A stretch of 64,000 bases of DNA from Novosphingobium sp. B 225 (GTDB lineage Bacteria > Pseudomonadota > Alphaproteobacteria > Sphingomonadales > Sphingomonadaceae): contig NZ_MWLM01000072.1 in the NCBI RefSeq assembly GCF_002198665.1, positions 1 to 64,000 of the forward strand, read 5' to 3'. This document shows, one piece after another, positions 44,438-53,519 of this stretch. Position 1 is the stretch's first letter, and the number at the start of each line of letters is the position of its first letter. The notes under the pieces are model-generated. The model saw only the letters and a program-made list of their open reading frames with translations, was not told the origin of the DNA and did no database searches. The position numbers and the translations under genes are program-made.

Positions 44438-45490
44438 ATGCAATTCTTCGATGAAAGCCTGCTTCCCGAAAACCAGGACCCCTTGGTGATCCAGGTCGCG
44501 CCCTATGCCCCCAGCTTCATGCCCGAGGACAGCGACGACATTCCGGTTTCCTATGCCGAACAGGTCCAGAAGGCGGTTGATTGCTATAACGCCGGGGCGA
44601 CCGTGCTGCACCTGCACGTGCGCGAGCCGGATGGTTCCGGTTCCAAGGACCTCGACCGGTTCAACGAAATGCTCGACCGGCTCCGCACCGCGGTGCCCGA
44701 CATGGTGCTGCAGGTTGGCGGATCGATCAGCTTTGCCCCCAAGAGCGAAAGCGCGGCGGCGGAATGGCTGGATGATGATACCCGCCACATGCTCGCCGAT
44801 CTGAAACCGGTGCCCGATCAGGTCACGCTGGCGGTCAACACCAACCAGATGAACGTGATGGAGCTGATCACCGAGGACGACGCCAAGGGCACCACGATGT
44901 GGGACACCTACCGCGAAGCCTATACCGAGATGTATTACGATGCCGGTCCGGCCTTCATGAAGGAACACATGAAGCGGCTGACGGCGAGCGGCATCCAGAC
45001 CCATTTCCAGGTCGGCTGCGCACGCGATCTTGAGACCCTGGAACGGCTGGTGCGGAACGGGCACTACATGGGTCCGCTGGTCTGCAACTGGGTGGCGATC
45101 GGCGGCGGGCATGATGGCCCCAACCCGCGCAACCTGATGGAATTCATCAACCGTCTGCCCCAGAACGCGGTTTGCACTGTCGAAGGGTTGATGCGCTCCA
45201 TGTACCCGCTGATCACCATGGGCATCGCCATGGGCCTGCACGTCCGCGTGGGTCAGGAAGACAACCTGTGGGGCCGCAAGGGCGAACGCGCCACTTCGGT
45301 CCAGCAGATCGAAAAGGCGGTGCGGATTTCGGAAGAGCTGTGGCGTCCGATCGCCAGCGGCAAGGAAGCCAAGGCGATCTACCAGATCGGCACTTTCTAT
45401 AACAGCGTCGAGGAAACGCTGGAAAAGAACGGCTGGCTGCCCGGCCCGCGCCCCGGTCTGCGCACGCCCCGGCTCAGCGCTGCGGCGTGA
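44438..45490 (+). CDS. Beta-keto acid cleavage enzyme (BKACE, DUF849)
   Basis: 350 aa from ATG 44438 (GAGGAG upstream). The metal-binding HLHVRE motif (near 53-58) and QVGGSISF and WVAIGGG blocks are present. BKACEs join a beta-keto acid with acetyl-CoA to yield acetoacetate and a new acyl-CoA; Kce of lysine fermentation is the founding member. The side-chain specificity cannot be read here. Next to a dioxygenase and an oxidoreductase, it could process a beta-keto acid made by them. It overlaps the next GTG by 4 bp. Confidence 0.9.
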   Translation: MQFFDESLLPENQDPLVIQVAPYAPSFMPEDSDDIPVSYAEQVQKAVDCYNAGATVLHLHVREPDGSGSKDLDRFNEMLDRLRTAVPDMVLQVGGSISFAPKSESAAAEWLDDDTRHMLADLKPVPDQVTLAVNTNQMNVMELITEDDAKGTTMWDTYREAYTEMYYDAGPAFMKEHMKRLTASGIQTHFQVGCARDLETLERLVRNGHYMGPLVCNWVAIGGGHDGPNPRNLMEFINRLPQNAVCTVEGLMRSMYPLITMGIAMGLHVRVGQEDNLWGRKGERATSVQQIEKAVRISEELWRPIASGKEAKAIYQIGTFYNSVEETLEKNGWLPGPRPGLRTPRLSAAA

Positions 45491-46038
45491 GCGTAACGGT
45501 CCTGTTTGTTCCCGGGCTGCGTGACCATGTGGAAGACCACTGGCAAAGCCACGCAGCCCGGGCCTTGCCCGGATCGGTCACGGTTGAACCGCTGACCACG
45601 CAGCGCCTGTCCCGCGCGGCACGGGTCGCGGCGCTGGATGCGGCCTTGCAGGCCATTCCCGGCGAAGTGGTGATTGCCGCACACAGCGCCGGATGCCTGA
45701 TGGTCGCCGCCTGGGCGCTCGCCCCGACCCGCAAGGTCAAAGGCGCGCTGCTCGCTACTCCGGCCGATGTCGAATGTCCGCTGCCGCCCGGCTACCCCAC
45801 TTTTGACGAGCTGGACGCAAATGGCTGGCTGCCAATCGCGCGCAGCCCCCTGCCCTTCCCCGCGATTGTCGCCGCCAGCCGCAATGATCCGCTGGCAGGC
45901 TATGACAAAGTGGCCCAGCTCGCCGCAAGTTGGGGCGCGCTGCTCCACGATGCGGGCAACGTCGGTCACCTCAACCCGCCCGCCGGGTTCGGAGCCTGGC
46001 CGCAAGGGCTGGACCTGATCGCGCAATTGGCGGAATAA
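45487..46038 (+). CDS. RBBP9/YdeN-type serine hydrolase
   Basis: 183 aa from GTG 45487, overlapping the BKACE stop. Oxyanion and triad features: FVPGLRDH near the N-terminus, AHSAG nucleophile elbow (Ser near residue 66), Asp in SRNDPLAGY, and His in GHLNP. Small alpha/beta hydrolases of this family have poorly known substrates. Probably translationally coupled to BKACE. Confidence 0.87.
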   Translation: MSVTVLFVPGLRDHVEDHWQSHAARALPGSVTVEPLTTQRLSRAARVAALDAALQAIPGEVVIAAHSAGCLMVAAWALAPTRKVKGALLATPADVECPLPPGYPTFDELDANGWLPIARSPLPFPAIVAASRNDPLAGYDKVAQLAASWGALLHDAGNVGHLNPPAGFGAWPQGLDLIAQLAE

Positions 46039-46066
46039 CCGCCACCAACAGGGGAGAGTGGACAGC

Positions 46067-47323
46067 ATGGCCGGACCGGCAGTGATCAGCGACGAGCCCG
46101 GCCCCGAACGCACCAGCGCATTCGGCTGGGCGGTGTTCGCGCTCAGTTTCGGCTTGCTGATGAGCGATCACATGGCGCGGCAGGTGCTCAACGCCGCCGG
46201 GCCGCAGATTCAGGCCGAATGGAACCTCAACAATGCCGAGCTTGCCTCATTGGCCAGCGTGGTGGCGCTGGCGGTGGGCTTGCTGACTTTGCCACTGTCT
46301 TACCTGGCTGACCGGTACGGCCGGGTCAAAAGCCTGGTCGCCATGGCCACGCTGTGGAGCCTGGCGACTTTGGCCGGGGCCTGGGTGGAGAATTACCCGC
46401 AGATGCTGGCCGCACGGGTGCTGGTCGGAGTGGGCGAGGCTGCCTATGGCAGCGTCGGGATCGCGGTGGTGCTGGCGGTGTTTCCGGTCCACTTGCGCGC
46501 GACATTATCGTCATCATTTCTGGCGGGATCGGTGGTCGGACAGATCCTGGGCGTGGCGGTGGGGGCACAAGTGGCCGCTGTCTATGGCTGGCGCGCGGCT
46601 TTTGGCGTGATCGGCCTGTTCGGGCTGGTGCTGGCACTGATCTATCCACTGGTGGTGCGCGAAAGCCGCCTGGGCGTGCCGCCAAAACGCGAAGCGCTGA
46701 ACTGGCGCGAGCTGGGCCGCCTGCTGGTGGGCCGACCCGTGCTGTGGCTGACCTATTTCGCCGGCGGGATCCAGCTGTTCTGCACCGGCACACTGGCGGT
46801 GTTCCTGCCGATCCTGCTGACCCGGCACTATGGCATGGATCTGACCCAGGCCGGACGGACCACGGCGCTGTTCCTGCTGGTCTGCGCCATCGGCATGGTC
46901 GGCTGCGGAATGCTGGTGGACCGGCTGTCGCGCCGCCGCCCGGCAATCACGCCGCGGTTGTCGATCGGCTTCTCGCTGAGCAGCACCGCGCTGTTCGCGG
47001 GTGCGTTCTTTTCCCCGCCCGGCCCGGTGCAACTGGCGCTGATCGCGGCCGCGCTTCTGGTGGTGGCGGGGATTACCGGGGTGACCGGATCGATGATCGC
47101 CAACTGCACCCCGCGATCGATCCACAGCACGTCGATGGCGGTGCTGGCGCTGGCCTATAACCTGCTGGGGCTGGCCCCGGGGCCTTATGTCACCGGGCTG
47201 CTGGCAGACCGGTTCGAGCTGCTGGATGCGCTGAAAGTTCTGCCGATCCCGTGCCTGCTGTCGGCGCTGGCCATGGCCTTTGCGCGGCGGCCCTATGCGG
47301 CGGAAATGGCAATCAGGAAATAG
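46067..47323 (+). CDS. MFS transporter
   Basis: 418 aa from ATG 46067 (GGGGAG upstream). About twelve hydrophobic segments. The MFS loop 2-3 motif is LADRYGRVKS (near 84-93), and MARQVLNAAGPQIQAEW near residues 31-47 recalls transporters of organic acids. Last gene of the likely operon; it probably imports the growth substrate of the cluster. The specificity is unknown. Confidence 0.88.
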   Translation: MAGPAVISDEPGPERTSAFGWAVFALSFGLLMSDHMARQVLNAAGPQIQAEWNLNNAELASLASVVALAVGLLTLPLSYLADRYGRVKSLVAMATLWSLATLAGAWVENYPQMLAARVLVGVGEAAYGSVGIAVVLAVFPVHLRATLSSSFLAGSVVGQILGVAVGAQVAAVYGWRAAFGVIGLFGLVLALIYPLVVRESRLGVPPKREALNWRELGRLLVGRPVLWLTYFAGGIQLFCTGTLAVFLPILLTRHYGMDLTQAGRTTALFLLVCAIGMVGCGMLVDRLSRRRPAITPRLSIGFSLSSTALFAGAFFSPPGPVQLALIAAALLVVAGITGVTGSMIANCTPRSIHSTSMAVLALAYNLLGLAPGPYVTGLLADRFELLDALKVLPIPCLLSALAMAFARRPYAAEMAIRK

Positions 47324-47359
47324 GCTGTTCCGGTGTTGCCTTCCACGGGCAGTGGAAAA

Positions 47360-47995
47360 TTACGCCGCGCGCAGCCCCGTAACGCCCTTGGCCCCGCGAT
47401 CCTGCGCGGACAGGCCGTCAAAGATCGCATCGATGATCTTCGCCAGCTTGTCGGACGAAAGCTTGGGCATAACCTGTTCCATCGCGCCGATATTGACATA
47501 GCAATTGACCATCTGGTTGGTCAGGCTCAGCGTTTCATCGATTGAAAGCCCGGCGAAATGCCCTTCGGCCATCGCCTCGCCAATGATCACCGACAGATAG
47601 TGATCGCCCAGGTCCACATAGGACCGGATCAGTTCGAAGTTTTCCTTGCCCAGTTCAACATAGGTGGCAAAGGCCACCGGATCGCGGTCCCATTCCGCCT
47701 GCATCAGGGCAAACCGGCGGGCGAAAAATTCATACATCTTTCGCCGGGGGGTAAGGTCACTGGCGACCACTTCTTCCATGATCGCCACTTTGGGCTGGAA
47801 CCAGCGTTCCGCCACAGCATCGATCAGGGCCTCCTTGCTTTCAAAATAGCGATAGAGGCTGGCGGGCGACATATTGGCCCGCGCGGCCAGTTCGGTGACT
47901 GTCAGGTTGGTCGATCCGCGTTCCTCGATCAGTTCGATCACCAGATCGATCAACTGTTCCCGTCCGGCTTCAAGGTCCGTCTGCGGACGCGCCAT
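47360..47995 (-). CDS. TetR family transcriptional regulator
   Basis: 211 aa from ATG 47995 with GGGGAG upstream. The N-terminal helix-turn-helix reads LTVTELAARANMSPASLYRYF split over residues 32-52. The C-terminal ligand domain is unassigned. It is convergent with the MFS gene and divergent from the 5'-nucleotidase gene across 127 bp, so it may control either. In-cluster position makes it a second candidate regulator besides AraC. Confidence 0.9.
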   Translation of the reverse strand: MARPQTDLEAGREQLIDLVIELIEERGSTNLTVTELAARANMSPASLYRYFESKEALIDAVAERWFQPKVAIMEEVVASDLTPRRKMYEFFARRFALMQAEWDRDPVAFATYVELGKENFELIRSYVDLGDHYLSVIIGEAMAEGHFAGLSIDETLSLTNQMVNCYVNIGAMEQVMPKLSSDKLAKIIDAIFDGLSAQDRGAKGVTGLRAA

Positions 47996-48052
47996 GACTG
48001 TTTCTCCCCAGGGCTGGCGTTGCAAAGGGCAAGATAAACACTCGCCGCGATA

Positions 48053-48081
48053 TTTCAAGAAACTGACTTATTCTTATAATA
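48053..48081 (+). promoter_or_regulatory. Candidate sigma-70 promoter of the 5'-nucleotidase gene
   Basis: A perfect -10 TATAAT (48076-48081) is 17 bp after TTTCAA (48053-48058). The region is AT-rich and lies in the divergent gap with the TetR gene, about 40 bp before the ATG. The TetR protein could bind here. Confidence 0.5.
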
Positions 48082-48122
48082 CACAACCCTTGCCGAAGCT
48101 GTCTGAACGGTTAGGAAGAAGC

Positions 48123-49907
48123 ATGGCCACCACCCTTCGTCGTATCACCCGATTCCTCCCCACCCTGCTGCTCGCACCGGCCCTGGCGGCCTGCGCCGGG
48201 CAAGGCGCGATACGGTCTGCCGCCGCGCCGGCCACTGGCCCGGTGACGGTGGGGATCGCCGCGCTCAACGATTTTCACGGCGCGCTGGAACCGCCCAAGA
48301 CTTCGGCCCTGATCGGCGATGGCAAAGGCGGCGTGGTCCAGATCCCGGCGGGCGGCGCGGCCTGGCTGGCCAGCGCGCTCGACAGCGTGCGCGCGCAGTA
48401 TCCCAACCACCTGACTGTGGCCGCGGGCGACCTGATCGGCGCGACGCAGTTGTCCTCTTCGCTGTTCCTCGATGAACCGGCGATCGGGGTGATGAACCGC
48501 GCCGGGCTGGAATTCAACGCGGTGGGCAACCACGAATTCGATCGCGGGCGCGACGAGCTGAAGCGCAAGCAGGACGGCGGCTGCCAGCGCCATACCGCGC
48601 TGACCCCATGCCGCCTGGAAAAGTTCAAGGGCGCGAAATTCGGCTATCTTGCCGCCAACAGCATCGAACCCAATGGCAGCACCCTGTTCCCCGCCACCGC
48701 GATCCGCAGTTTCGGCAGCGGCAAGCGCAAGGTCAAGGTTGGCCTGATCGGGCTGACGCTGAAGGAAACCGGCGATCTTTCATCGCGTGACGGGCTGAAG
48801 GGGATCCATTTCGCTGACGAGGCCGATACGGTCAACGCACTGATCCCGGATCTCAAGGCCAAGGGCGTCAGCGCGATCGTGCTGCTGATCCATCAGGGCG
48901 GCTATACCAAGGGTACGCCCGACCCGAGCAGCTGCCCGCAGCTGACCGGCGCGATTCTGCCGATCCTGGACCGGCTGGACAGCCGGGTGGACGTGGTGGT
49001 TTCCGGCCATACCCACTGGTCCTATGTCTGTGACTATGCCCAGTACAACCCGGCCAAACCATTCCTGCTGACCAGCGCCGGGGTGATGGGCCAGCTGGTG
49101 ACCGACATCACGCTTGAGATTGATCCCGCCACCCAGCGCGTGGTGGCCAAGCGCGCGCGCAACGTGATTGTGCAGAGCGAAGGCTATGCCACCCGGATCG
49201 GGCGGATCGAACCCAAGGACGTGGTCCCCCGGTTCACCCCGCGCGCCGATGTGGCGGCCTATGTTGGCAAATATGTCGATGCCTCGAAAGTCGAAATCCA
49301 GCGTCCGGCGGGCAGCCTGGCAGGCGAAGTGCGGCGGCCCGGCGGGGATTCGTCATGGAACGGCGGTTCCCTCGGCAACCTGATCGCCGATGCGCAGTTG
49401 GCCGCAACCCGCACCGCCGGGGCGCAGATCGCCTTCATGAACCCGTTCGGCATCCGTGCTCCGCACATATTGAGCCCGGCGGCGGACGGCACGCTGACCT
49501 TTGGCCAGCTCTATCAGGTCCAGCCCTTTACCAATGGCATGGTCACCCAGTCATTGACCGGGGCCGAACTGAAAGCCGCGCTGGAAGAAGGACTGGACGA
49601 TCACCAGCCCAAACAGCTGCTCTCCGCTTCGGCCGGGTTCAGCTGGACCTATGACCTGACCCGCCCGGCCGGCAGCCGGGTGGTGGCGATGATGCTGGAC
49701 GGCAAACCGATCGACCCCTCCGCCACTTACCGCGTGACCACCAACAGCTTCCTCGCCAACGGCGGCGACAGCTTTTCCAGCCTCGCCCGCCAACGCGACG
49801 CGGCCATCGCCCCGATCACCGATCTGGAAGCGCTGGAAGCCTGGCTGAAAGCCACGCCCGCCCGCGCGGTTCCGGCCGAGGAACGGGCGGTGGAAGCGAA
49901 GGGGTAG
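48123..49907 (+). CDS. Bifunctional UDP-sugar hydrolase/5'-nucleotidase-type lipoprotein
   Basis: 594 aa from ATG 48123 (AGGAAGAA upstream). The signal peptide carries a lipobox (ALAAC, Cys near residue 24). N-terminal metallophosphatase motifs: LNDFHGALE, AAGDLIGA, VGNHEFDRG and VSGHTHW. The C-terminal 5_nucleotid_C domain includes GSLGNLIADAQLAAT, FMNPFGIR and FLANGGDSF. It cleaves extracellular nucleotides to nucleosides and phosphate in the periplasm or at the surface. Confidence 0.93.
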   Translation: MATTLRRITRFLPTLLLAPALAACAGQGAIRSAAAPATGPVTVGIAALNDFHGALEPPKTSALIGDGKGGVVQIPAGGAAWLASALDSVRAQYPNHLTVAAGDLIGATQLSSSLFLDEPAIGVMNRAGLEFNAVGNHEFDRGRDELKRKQDGGCQRHTALTPCRLEKFKGAKFGYLAANSIEPNGSTLFPATAIRSFGSGKRKVKVGLIGLTLKETGDLSSRDGLKGIHFADEADTVNALIPDLKAKGVSAIVLLIHQGGYTKGTPDPSSCPQLTGAILPILDRLDSRVDVVVSGHTHWSYVCDYAQYNPAKPFLLTSAGVMGQLVTDITLEIDPATQRVVAKRARNVIVQSEGYATRIGRIEPKDVVPRFTPRADVAAYVGKYVDASKVEIQRPAGSLAGEVRRPGGDSSWNGGSLGNLIADAQLAATRTAGAQIAFMNPFGIRAPHILSPAADGTLTFGQLYQVQPFTNGMVTQSLTGAELKAALEEGLDDHQPKQLLSASAGFSWTYDLTRPAGSRVVAMMLDGKPIDPSATYRVTTNSFLANGGDSFSSLARQRDAAIAPITDLEALEAWLKATPARAVPAEERAVEAKG

Positions 49908-49921
49908 GCCTGAAAGGCAAA

Positions 49922-50065
49922 ACCCCTCCGTCAGCCCTGCGGGCTGCCACCTCCCCATTTGTGCTTCGCAAAAATGGGAAGGATCGTTGGCGCAACCAGA
50001 TCCTTCCCATTTTCACGAAGTGCAAATGGGGAGGGGGACCGCCCGCGTAGCGGGTGGTGGAGGGG
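49922..50065. repeat. CCCTCCGTCAG repeat, full palindromic unit (right end of cluster pair)
   Basis: An imperfect inverted repeat of about 144 bp: ACCCCTCCGTCAGCCC and CCACCTCCCCATTTG in the left arm, with CAAATGGGGAGG and GGTGGAGGGG in the right arm, and GATCCTTCCCATTTT at the centre. Its right end touches the DUF559 stop. It is also in a convergent gap and so could terminate both transcripts. Confidence 0.85.
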
Positions 50066-50422
50066 TCATCCACGTAGGCAATACCGAACCATGCTCTCGG
50101 CAACCACCTCCGGCCCGGCCAGAACCTCTCGTGCGGCGATGCGCACCACCTCGATCCCTTCGCTACGTAGCCAGGCGTCGCGCCGTTCATCGCGTTCGGG
50201 GCGGCTCCCCATATCATGCGCGATGCCATCGATCTCGAAGGCCACCTTGGCTCTGGCACAGTAGAAATCGAGCACATAGGGGCCAAGCGGATGCTGGCTG
50301 CGGAAATGGACTCCCTCGGGCGATCCCTTGAGCAGACGCCACAGCAGTGCTTCGGGAAGCGACAGGTTATCGCGCAGTTCGCGTGCCTTGTTGACGTCGC
50401 GTGGGATGCGCCTGCGTGGCAA
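50066..50422 (-). CDS. DUF559 endonuclease-like protein
   Basis: 118 aa from TTG 50422, with a strong GGAGG 6 nt upstream. The core is LSLPEALLWRLLKG, then VLDFYCARAKVAFEIDGIAHD (the D...ExD-type nuclease-like strand, split near residues 51-71), then GIEVVRI. DUF559 proteins are Vsr-like with a PD-(D/E)xK-type fold; their biological role is unknown. The gene sits inside a cluster of palindromic repeats on both sides, suggesting an association between nuclease and repeat. Confidence 0.85.
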   Translation of the reverse strand: MPRRRIPRDVNKARELRDNLSLPEALLWRLLKGSPEGVHFRSQHPLGPYVLDFYCARAKVAFEIDGIAHDMGSRPERDERRDAWLRSEGIEVVRIAAREVLAGPEVVAESMVRYCLRG

Positions 50423-50508
50423 TTGGGCCTCCGGTTGGTTTGGTTGTTGCTATCAGATGGGTTGCATTTTTGGGGAGGTCAAATGGAGTGGTTGTGCTGT
50501 GACGCATT

Positions 50509-50740
50509 ACCCCTCCGTCTCGTCCTGCGGACGATCCACCTCCCCATTTGCACTACGTGAAAATGGGAAGGATCTGGTGGCAGCAAAGATCCTTCCCATT
50601 TTTGGCGAAGGCCACAAATGGGGAGGTGGCATTTGCGAAGCAAATGACGGAGGGGTTTTGTACGCCCGCGCCATTACCCCTCCGTCTCGCCTGCGGCGAT
50701 CCACCTCCCCATTTGTCCCTGCGGGAAAAATGGGAAGGAC
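50509..50740. repeat. CCCTCCGTCAG repeat: one full unit plus one half-unit
   Basis: A full palindrome at 50509-50656 opens with ACCCCTCCGTCTCG and closes with GACGGAGGGGT, and a half-unit follows at 50675-50740. The stretch between the DUF559 start (50422) and 50509 has no gene; its last part includes a fragment of the same repeat (TTGGGGAGGTCAAATGG near 50470). Together the region 50423-50794 holds only repeats. Confidence 0.82.
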
Positions 50741-50794
50741 CGAGACATCACCCAAAACTTTCCTACACGCGGCGAATCTGCGAAAAGCCAAGTC

Positions 50795-51031
50795 GCTCTT
50801 TGACATCGTCGATCCCCGGAATGCCACGACCCTTGCGCCAGACGCAGCGGGGCGGACGCAAGGTGTCACCTGCGCCTGCCATAGCCCCACCGCAATCACC
50901 TGAATTTGAACACTTTTCCGTGCCCGCCCGCAAAAAAGCACTTCAAAACCGGCCAAGTGTCACTTTATTTCGCCTAACCATCTGACTTTGAAAGACAAAT
51001 TGCCCGGACAGGGTGTAACCTTGTTGTCCGG
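50795..51031. repeat. Intergenic element with TGACAC/GTTACACC motifs, copy 2
   Basis: Inverted relative to copy 1 (17497-17702). Reverse-strand order: CCGGACA/TGTCCGG hairpin around AAGGTTACACCCTGTCCGGG (51003-51022), AAGTGACACTT (50964-50954) with CGGTTTTG, GGTGACACC, then TGTCAAAGAGC (50805-50795). It lies just downstream of the DUF1295 gene. No open frame inside. Confidence 0.7.
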
Positions 51032-51045
51032 TTGTAACCCGGTGC

Positions 51046-51840
51046 TCAGTTACGTTTGGGCGGCCAGGGCACAAAGCCCGATGTCCGCGCCACATAGTCG
51101 GCATAGCCCGGCCGGGTCTTGGCCAGACCTTTTTCCAGCAGCGGTTTGCCCGACCATTTGGTTAGGGTGAAAGTCAGGAACAGCGGCCCGATCACACTGG
51201 CCAGCACCGGCCAGCCGCCAGCCTCTGCCGCGACCAGCCAGATTCCCCACCAGACGCAGGTATCGCCGAAATAGTTGGGATGGCGGGTATAGCGCCACAG
51301 CCCGGAATCCAGCACTTTGCCCTTGCTGGCCGGATCGGCGCGGAACGCTTTCAGTTGTGCGTCGCCCACGGCTTCAAACACCATGCCCGTCAGCCACAGC
51401 AAAGCCCCGGCCCAGCCGAGCGGGCCAAGCGCGGCGGGTGCTTCGCTGGCCAGAATGCCGACTTGCGCGGGCAGGCTGGTCAGAAACAGCAGCAGGGCCT
51501 GCGGGCCGAACACCACTTTGAACGCGGCGCCGCCATAGCGGCCCTGCTCTTTCGCCTTGCCCAGCATCCGGGCATAGCGCGGATCCTCGCCATGCGCGCG
51601 CCAGCGGGTAAACAGGTGCCAGCCCAGCCGCAGCCCCCACACCGCGGTCATGCCCAGCAGCACCATGGCGCGCTGGCCCGGCGCGGTCAGCTGAAGCCAG
51701 CTTGCCGCCGCCATGACCACCATGCCCGCGCCCCAGACCGCGTCGATGAACGACACGTCGCCAATCCGCACTGCGACCCAGCACAGCAGCACCATCATCG
51801 CCAGATCGACCGCCAGATTGATCAGCAGCGCTTCACCCAT
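51046..51840 (-). CDS. DUF1295 family membrane protein (steroid 5-alpha-reductase-like)
   Basis: 264 aa with about six helices. The signature is RYTRHPNYFGDTCVWWGIWL split near residues 179-198, and FGPQALLLFLTSLP. The fold family includes sterol reductases and isoprenylcysteine methyltransferases; the activity of bacterial members is unknown. It overlaps the acyltransferase gene by 8 bp. Confidence 0.88.
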   Translation of the reverse strand: MGEALLINLAVDLAMMVLLCWVAVRIGDVSFIDAVWGAGMVVMAAASWLQLTAPGQRAMVLLGMTAVWGLRLGWHLFTRWRAHGEDPRYARMLGKAKEQGRYGGAAFKVVFGPQALLLFLTSLPAQVGILASEAPAALGPLGWAGALLWLTGMVFEAVGDAQLKAFRADPASKGKVLDSGLWRYTRHPNYFGDTCVWWGIWLVAAEAGGWPVLASVIGPLFLTFTLTKWSGKPLLEKGLAKTRPGYADYVARTSGFVPWPPKRN

Positions 51841-52456
51841 TGCCTTGCTCCTCTCGCGCTACACTGGCCTCGATCCCGTCGTTACGCGGATGGCCCGGCA
51901 GGACCGAGCGATAGAACGCCGCGATCCGCGCCAGGTCCGCGCGGTAATCGCCGGTTGGCATGATCGCCGGGCCGACTCCGCCCTGCATGGTCGCCTGATT
52001 GACCCAGGCCAGCACGATCGGCACCCCGGCGCCGTGCGCGATGTGGTAAAAGCCTGATCGCCAGCCCGTGCCCCCGCTGCGCGTCCCTTCTGGTGCGATC
52101 ACCAGCGCCAGCTTGCTGCGGCGTTTGAACTCTGAAACCAGCGCGTCGACATAGTTGCCGCCCTTGCTGCGGTTGACCGGCACCCCGCCCATGTCGAACA
52201 TGAAGCGCTTCAGCGGCCATTTGAACAGGGTGTGCTTGCCCATGAAGGCCGGTTCGACCCCCAGCTGCGTAACCGCGCCCAGGAAGAACACGAAGTCCCA
52301 GTTGCTGGTATGCGGCGCGCCCAGAATCACGCAGCGCGGCGGGATATGTTCCTCCCCCTGCAGCGCCCAGCCTTTCCAGCGGTAGAGCCACAGCAACACG
52401 CGCTTGACCAGGCGCGATAAAAGAGACGCTCGCCGTTCGGCCGCTGCACGTGTCAT
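51833..52456 (-). CDS. Lysophospholipid acyltransferase family protein
   Basis: 207 aa. PlsC-type motifs: HTSNWDF (HxxxxD, near 49-55) and APEGTRS (near 120-126), then FYHIAHGAGVPIVLA. It transfers an acyl chain to a glycerol-phosphate or similar acceptor. GGGGAG precedes ATG 52456. It forms a unit with the DUF1295 gene and may modify a membrane lipid. Confidence 0.88.
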   Translation of the reverse strand: MTRAAAERRASLLSRLVKRVLLWLYRWKGWALQGEEHIPPRCVILGAPHTSNWDFVFFLGAVTQLGVEPAFMGKHTLFKWPLKRFMFDMGGVPVNRSKGGNYVDALVSEFKRRSKLALVIAPEGTRSGGTGWRSGFYHIAHGAGVPIVLAWVNQATMQGGVGPAIMPTGDYRADLARIAAFYRSVLPGHPRNDGIEASVAREEQGNG

Positions 52457-52497
52457 TCATTCTCCCCGTTCAGGCAGGAAGACTAACAGGATCGCGG

Positions 52498-53502
52498 CTA
52501 GTTGGAACCCTTCAAGTGGCGCGCGAAGAACGGCAGGACCACAGCCTTGAACCGTTCGGTGATGCGGTTGCCGTGATCGCCGACATAAAGCTCCCAATCG
52601 TGCGGGACGCCCAGTTTGGTCAGGTGCTGATGGATCAGTTCGTCATCCGGGCGGACGAAATCGGTATCCCCGGTATCGATCCCGATCCCGGCCATCGATT
52701 TCAGTGCGGGCACATATTGGCTGGCCATCGCCGCGGGCGAATTTGCCGCCCACTGCGCCAGCACGAAGTCATCGGGTTTGCCGTCCTTCGTGCCAAGATC
52801 CGAATAGAACGGCGGGCGCTGCGGATTGGAGGACCAGGCGGAGGCCACTGCGTAGTTCCCGCGCGACATCCAGTCGAGCTTCAGCGCTTCCTCAACCGAG
52901 TAGCCCTCGAACTTCGGATCGGCCAGCGCGGCCGGGCGCGGGATCTGGCAGCACGGGTTCATGGCATAGAGCGCGCCGAACAGCTGCGGGTGCTTCATCC
53001 CCAGCCGCAAGGTGCCGTAACCGCCCATCGAATGCCCCACCAGCCCGCGCGATTCACGTTTGGACAAAGTGCGATAGTGCCCATCGATCCAGCCGATCAG
53101 ATCATGCGTGATGAACCCTTCAAAATCGCCAATCGTGGGCGAACTGGAATACATCGAGCCGCCCCATTTGGTCATCGAATCCGGCACCACGATGATCGCT
53201 TCCTGCCGCCCTTTCCCGGCGGCTTTCAGGTCATCATCGAACGGGATCCGGTCCATGTAGGTATCGGCGGTCGAATTGAACCCGTGGAGGAAATAGATCA
53301 CCGGAAAGCGGCGCTTTTTCGCGCTGTCATAGCTGGGCGGCAGCACGACATAGACCGTGCGGTCAGGCGAATTGCCTTCAAGATTGCCCGCGATTGCAGG
53401 CGAATGAACCGTGATCTTTTCGGTCCGCGCCAGGGCAGGCTGGCCAGTCAGGAACCCCAGCCCAATCAGTACCAAGGCCAGCTTTTGAACCATGCGAACC
53501 AT
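52498..53502 (-). CDS. Secreted putative esterase (esterase D/mycolyltransferase-type)
   Basis: 334 aa. ATG 53502 is chosen for GGGGGAG 8 nt upstream; GTG 53523 is a weaker alternative. A signal peptide is visible (about 1-26). The nucleophile elbow is GHSMGGYGTLRLG (Ser near 161-162), with VIYFLHGFNSTADTYM before it. The family includes S-formylglutathione hydrolase and feruloyl-type esterases. A periplasmic location points to polymer or ester degradation. Confidence 0.87.
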   Translation of the reverse strand: MVRMVQKLALVLIGLGFLTGQPALARTEKITVHSPAIAGNLEGNSPDRTVYVVLPPSYDSAKKRRFPVIYFLHGFNSTADTYMDRIPFDDDLKAAGKGRQEAIIVVPDSMTKWGGSMYSSSPTIGDFEGFITHDLIGWIDGHYRTLSKRESRGLVGHSMGGYGTLRLGMKHPQLFGALYAMNPCCQIPRPAALADPKFEGYSVEEALKLDWMSRGNYAVASAWSSNPQRPPFYSDLGTKDGKPDDFVLAQWAANSPAAMASQYVPALKSMAGIGIDTGDTDFVRPDDELIHQHLTKLGVPHDWELYVGDHGNRITERFKAVVLPFFARHLKGSN

Positions 53503-53519
53503 GCCAGATACTCCCCCGA

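Noticed and set aside
49922..50740. CRISPR array
   Set aside because: Units are palindromic, of varied length and orientation, without regular spacers, and no cas genes are present.
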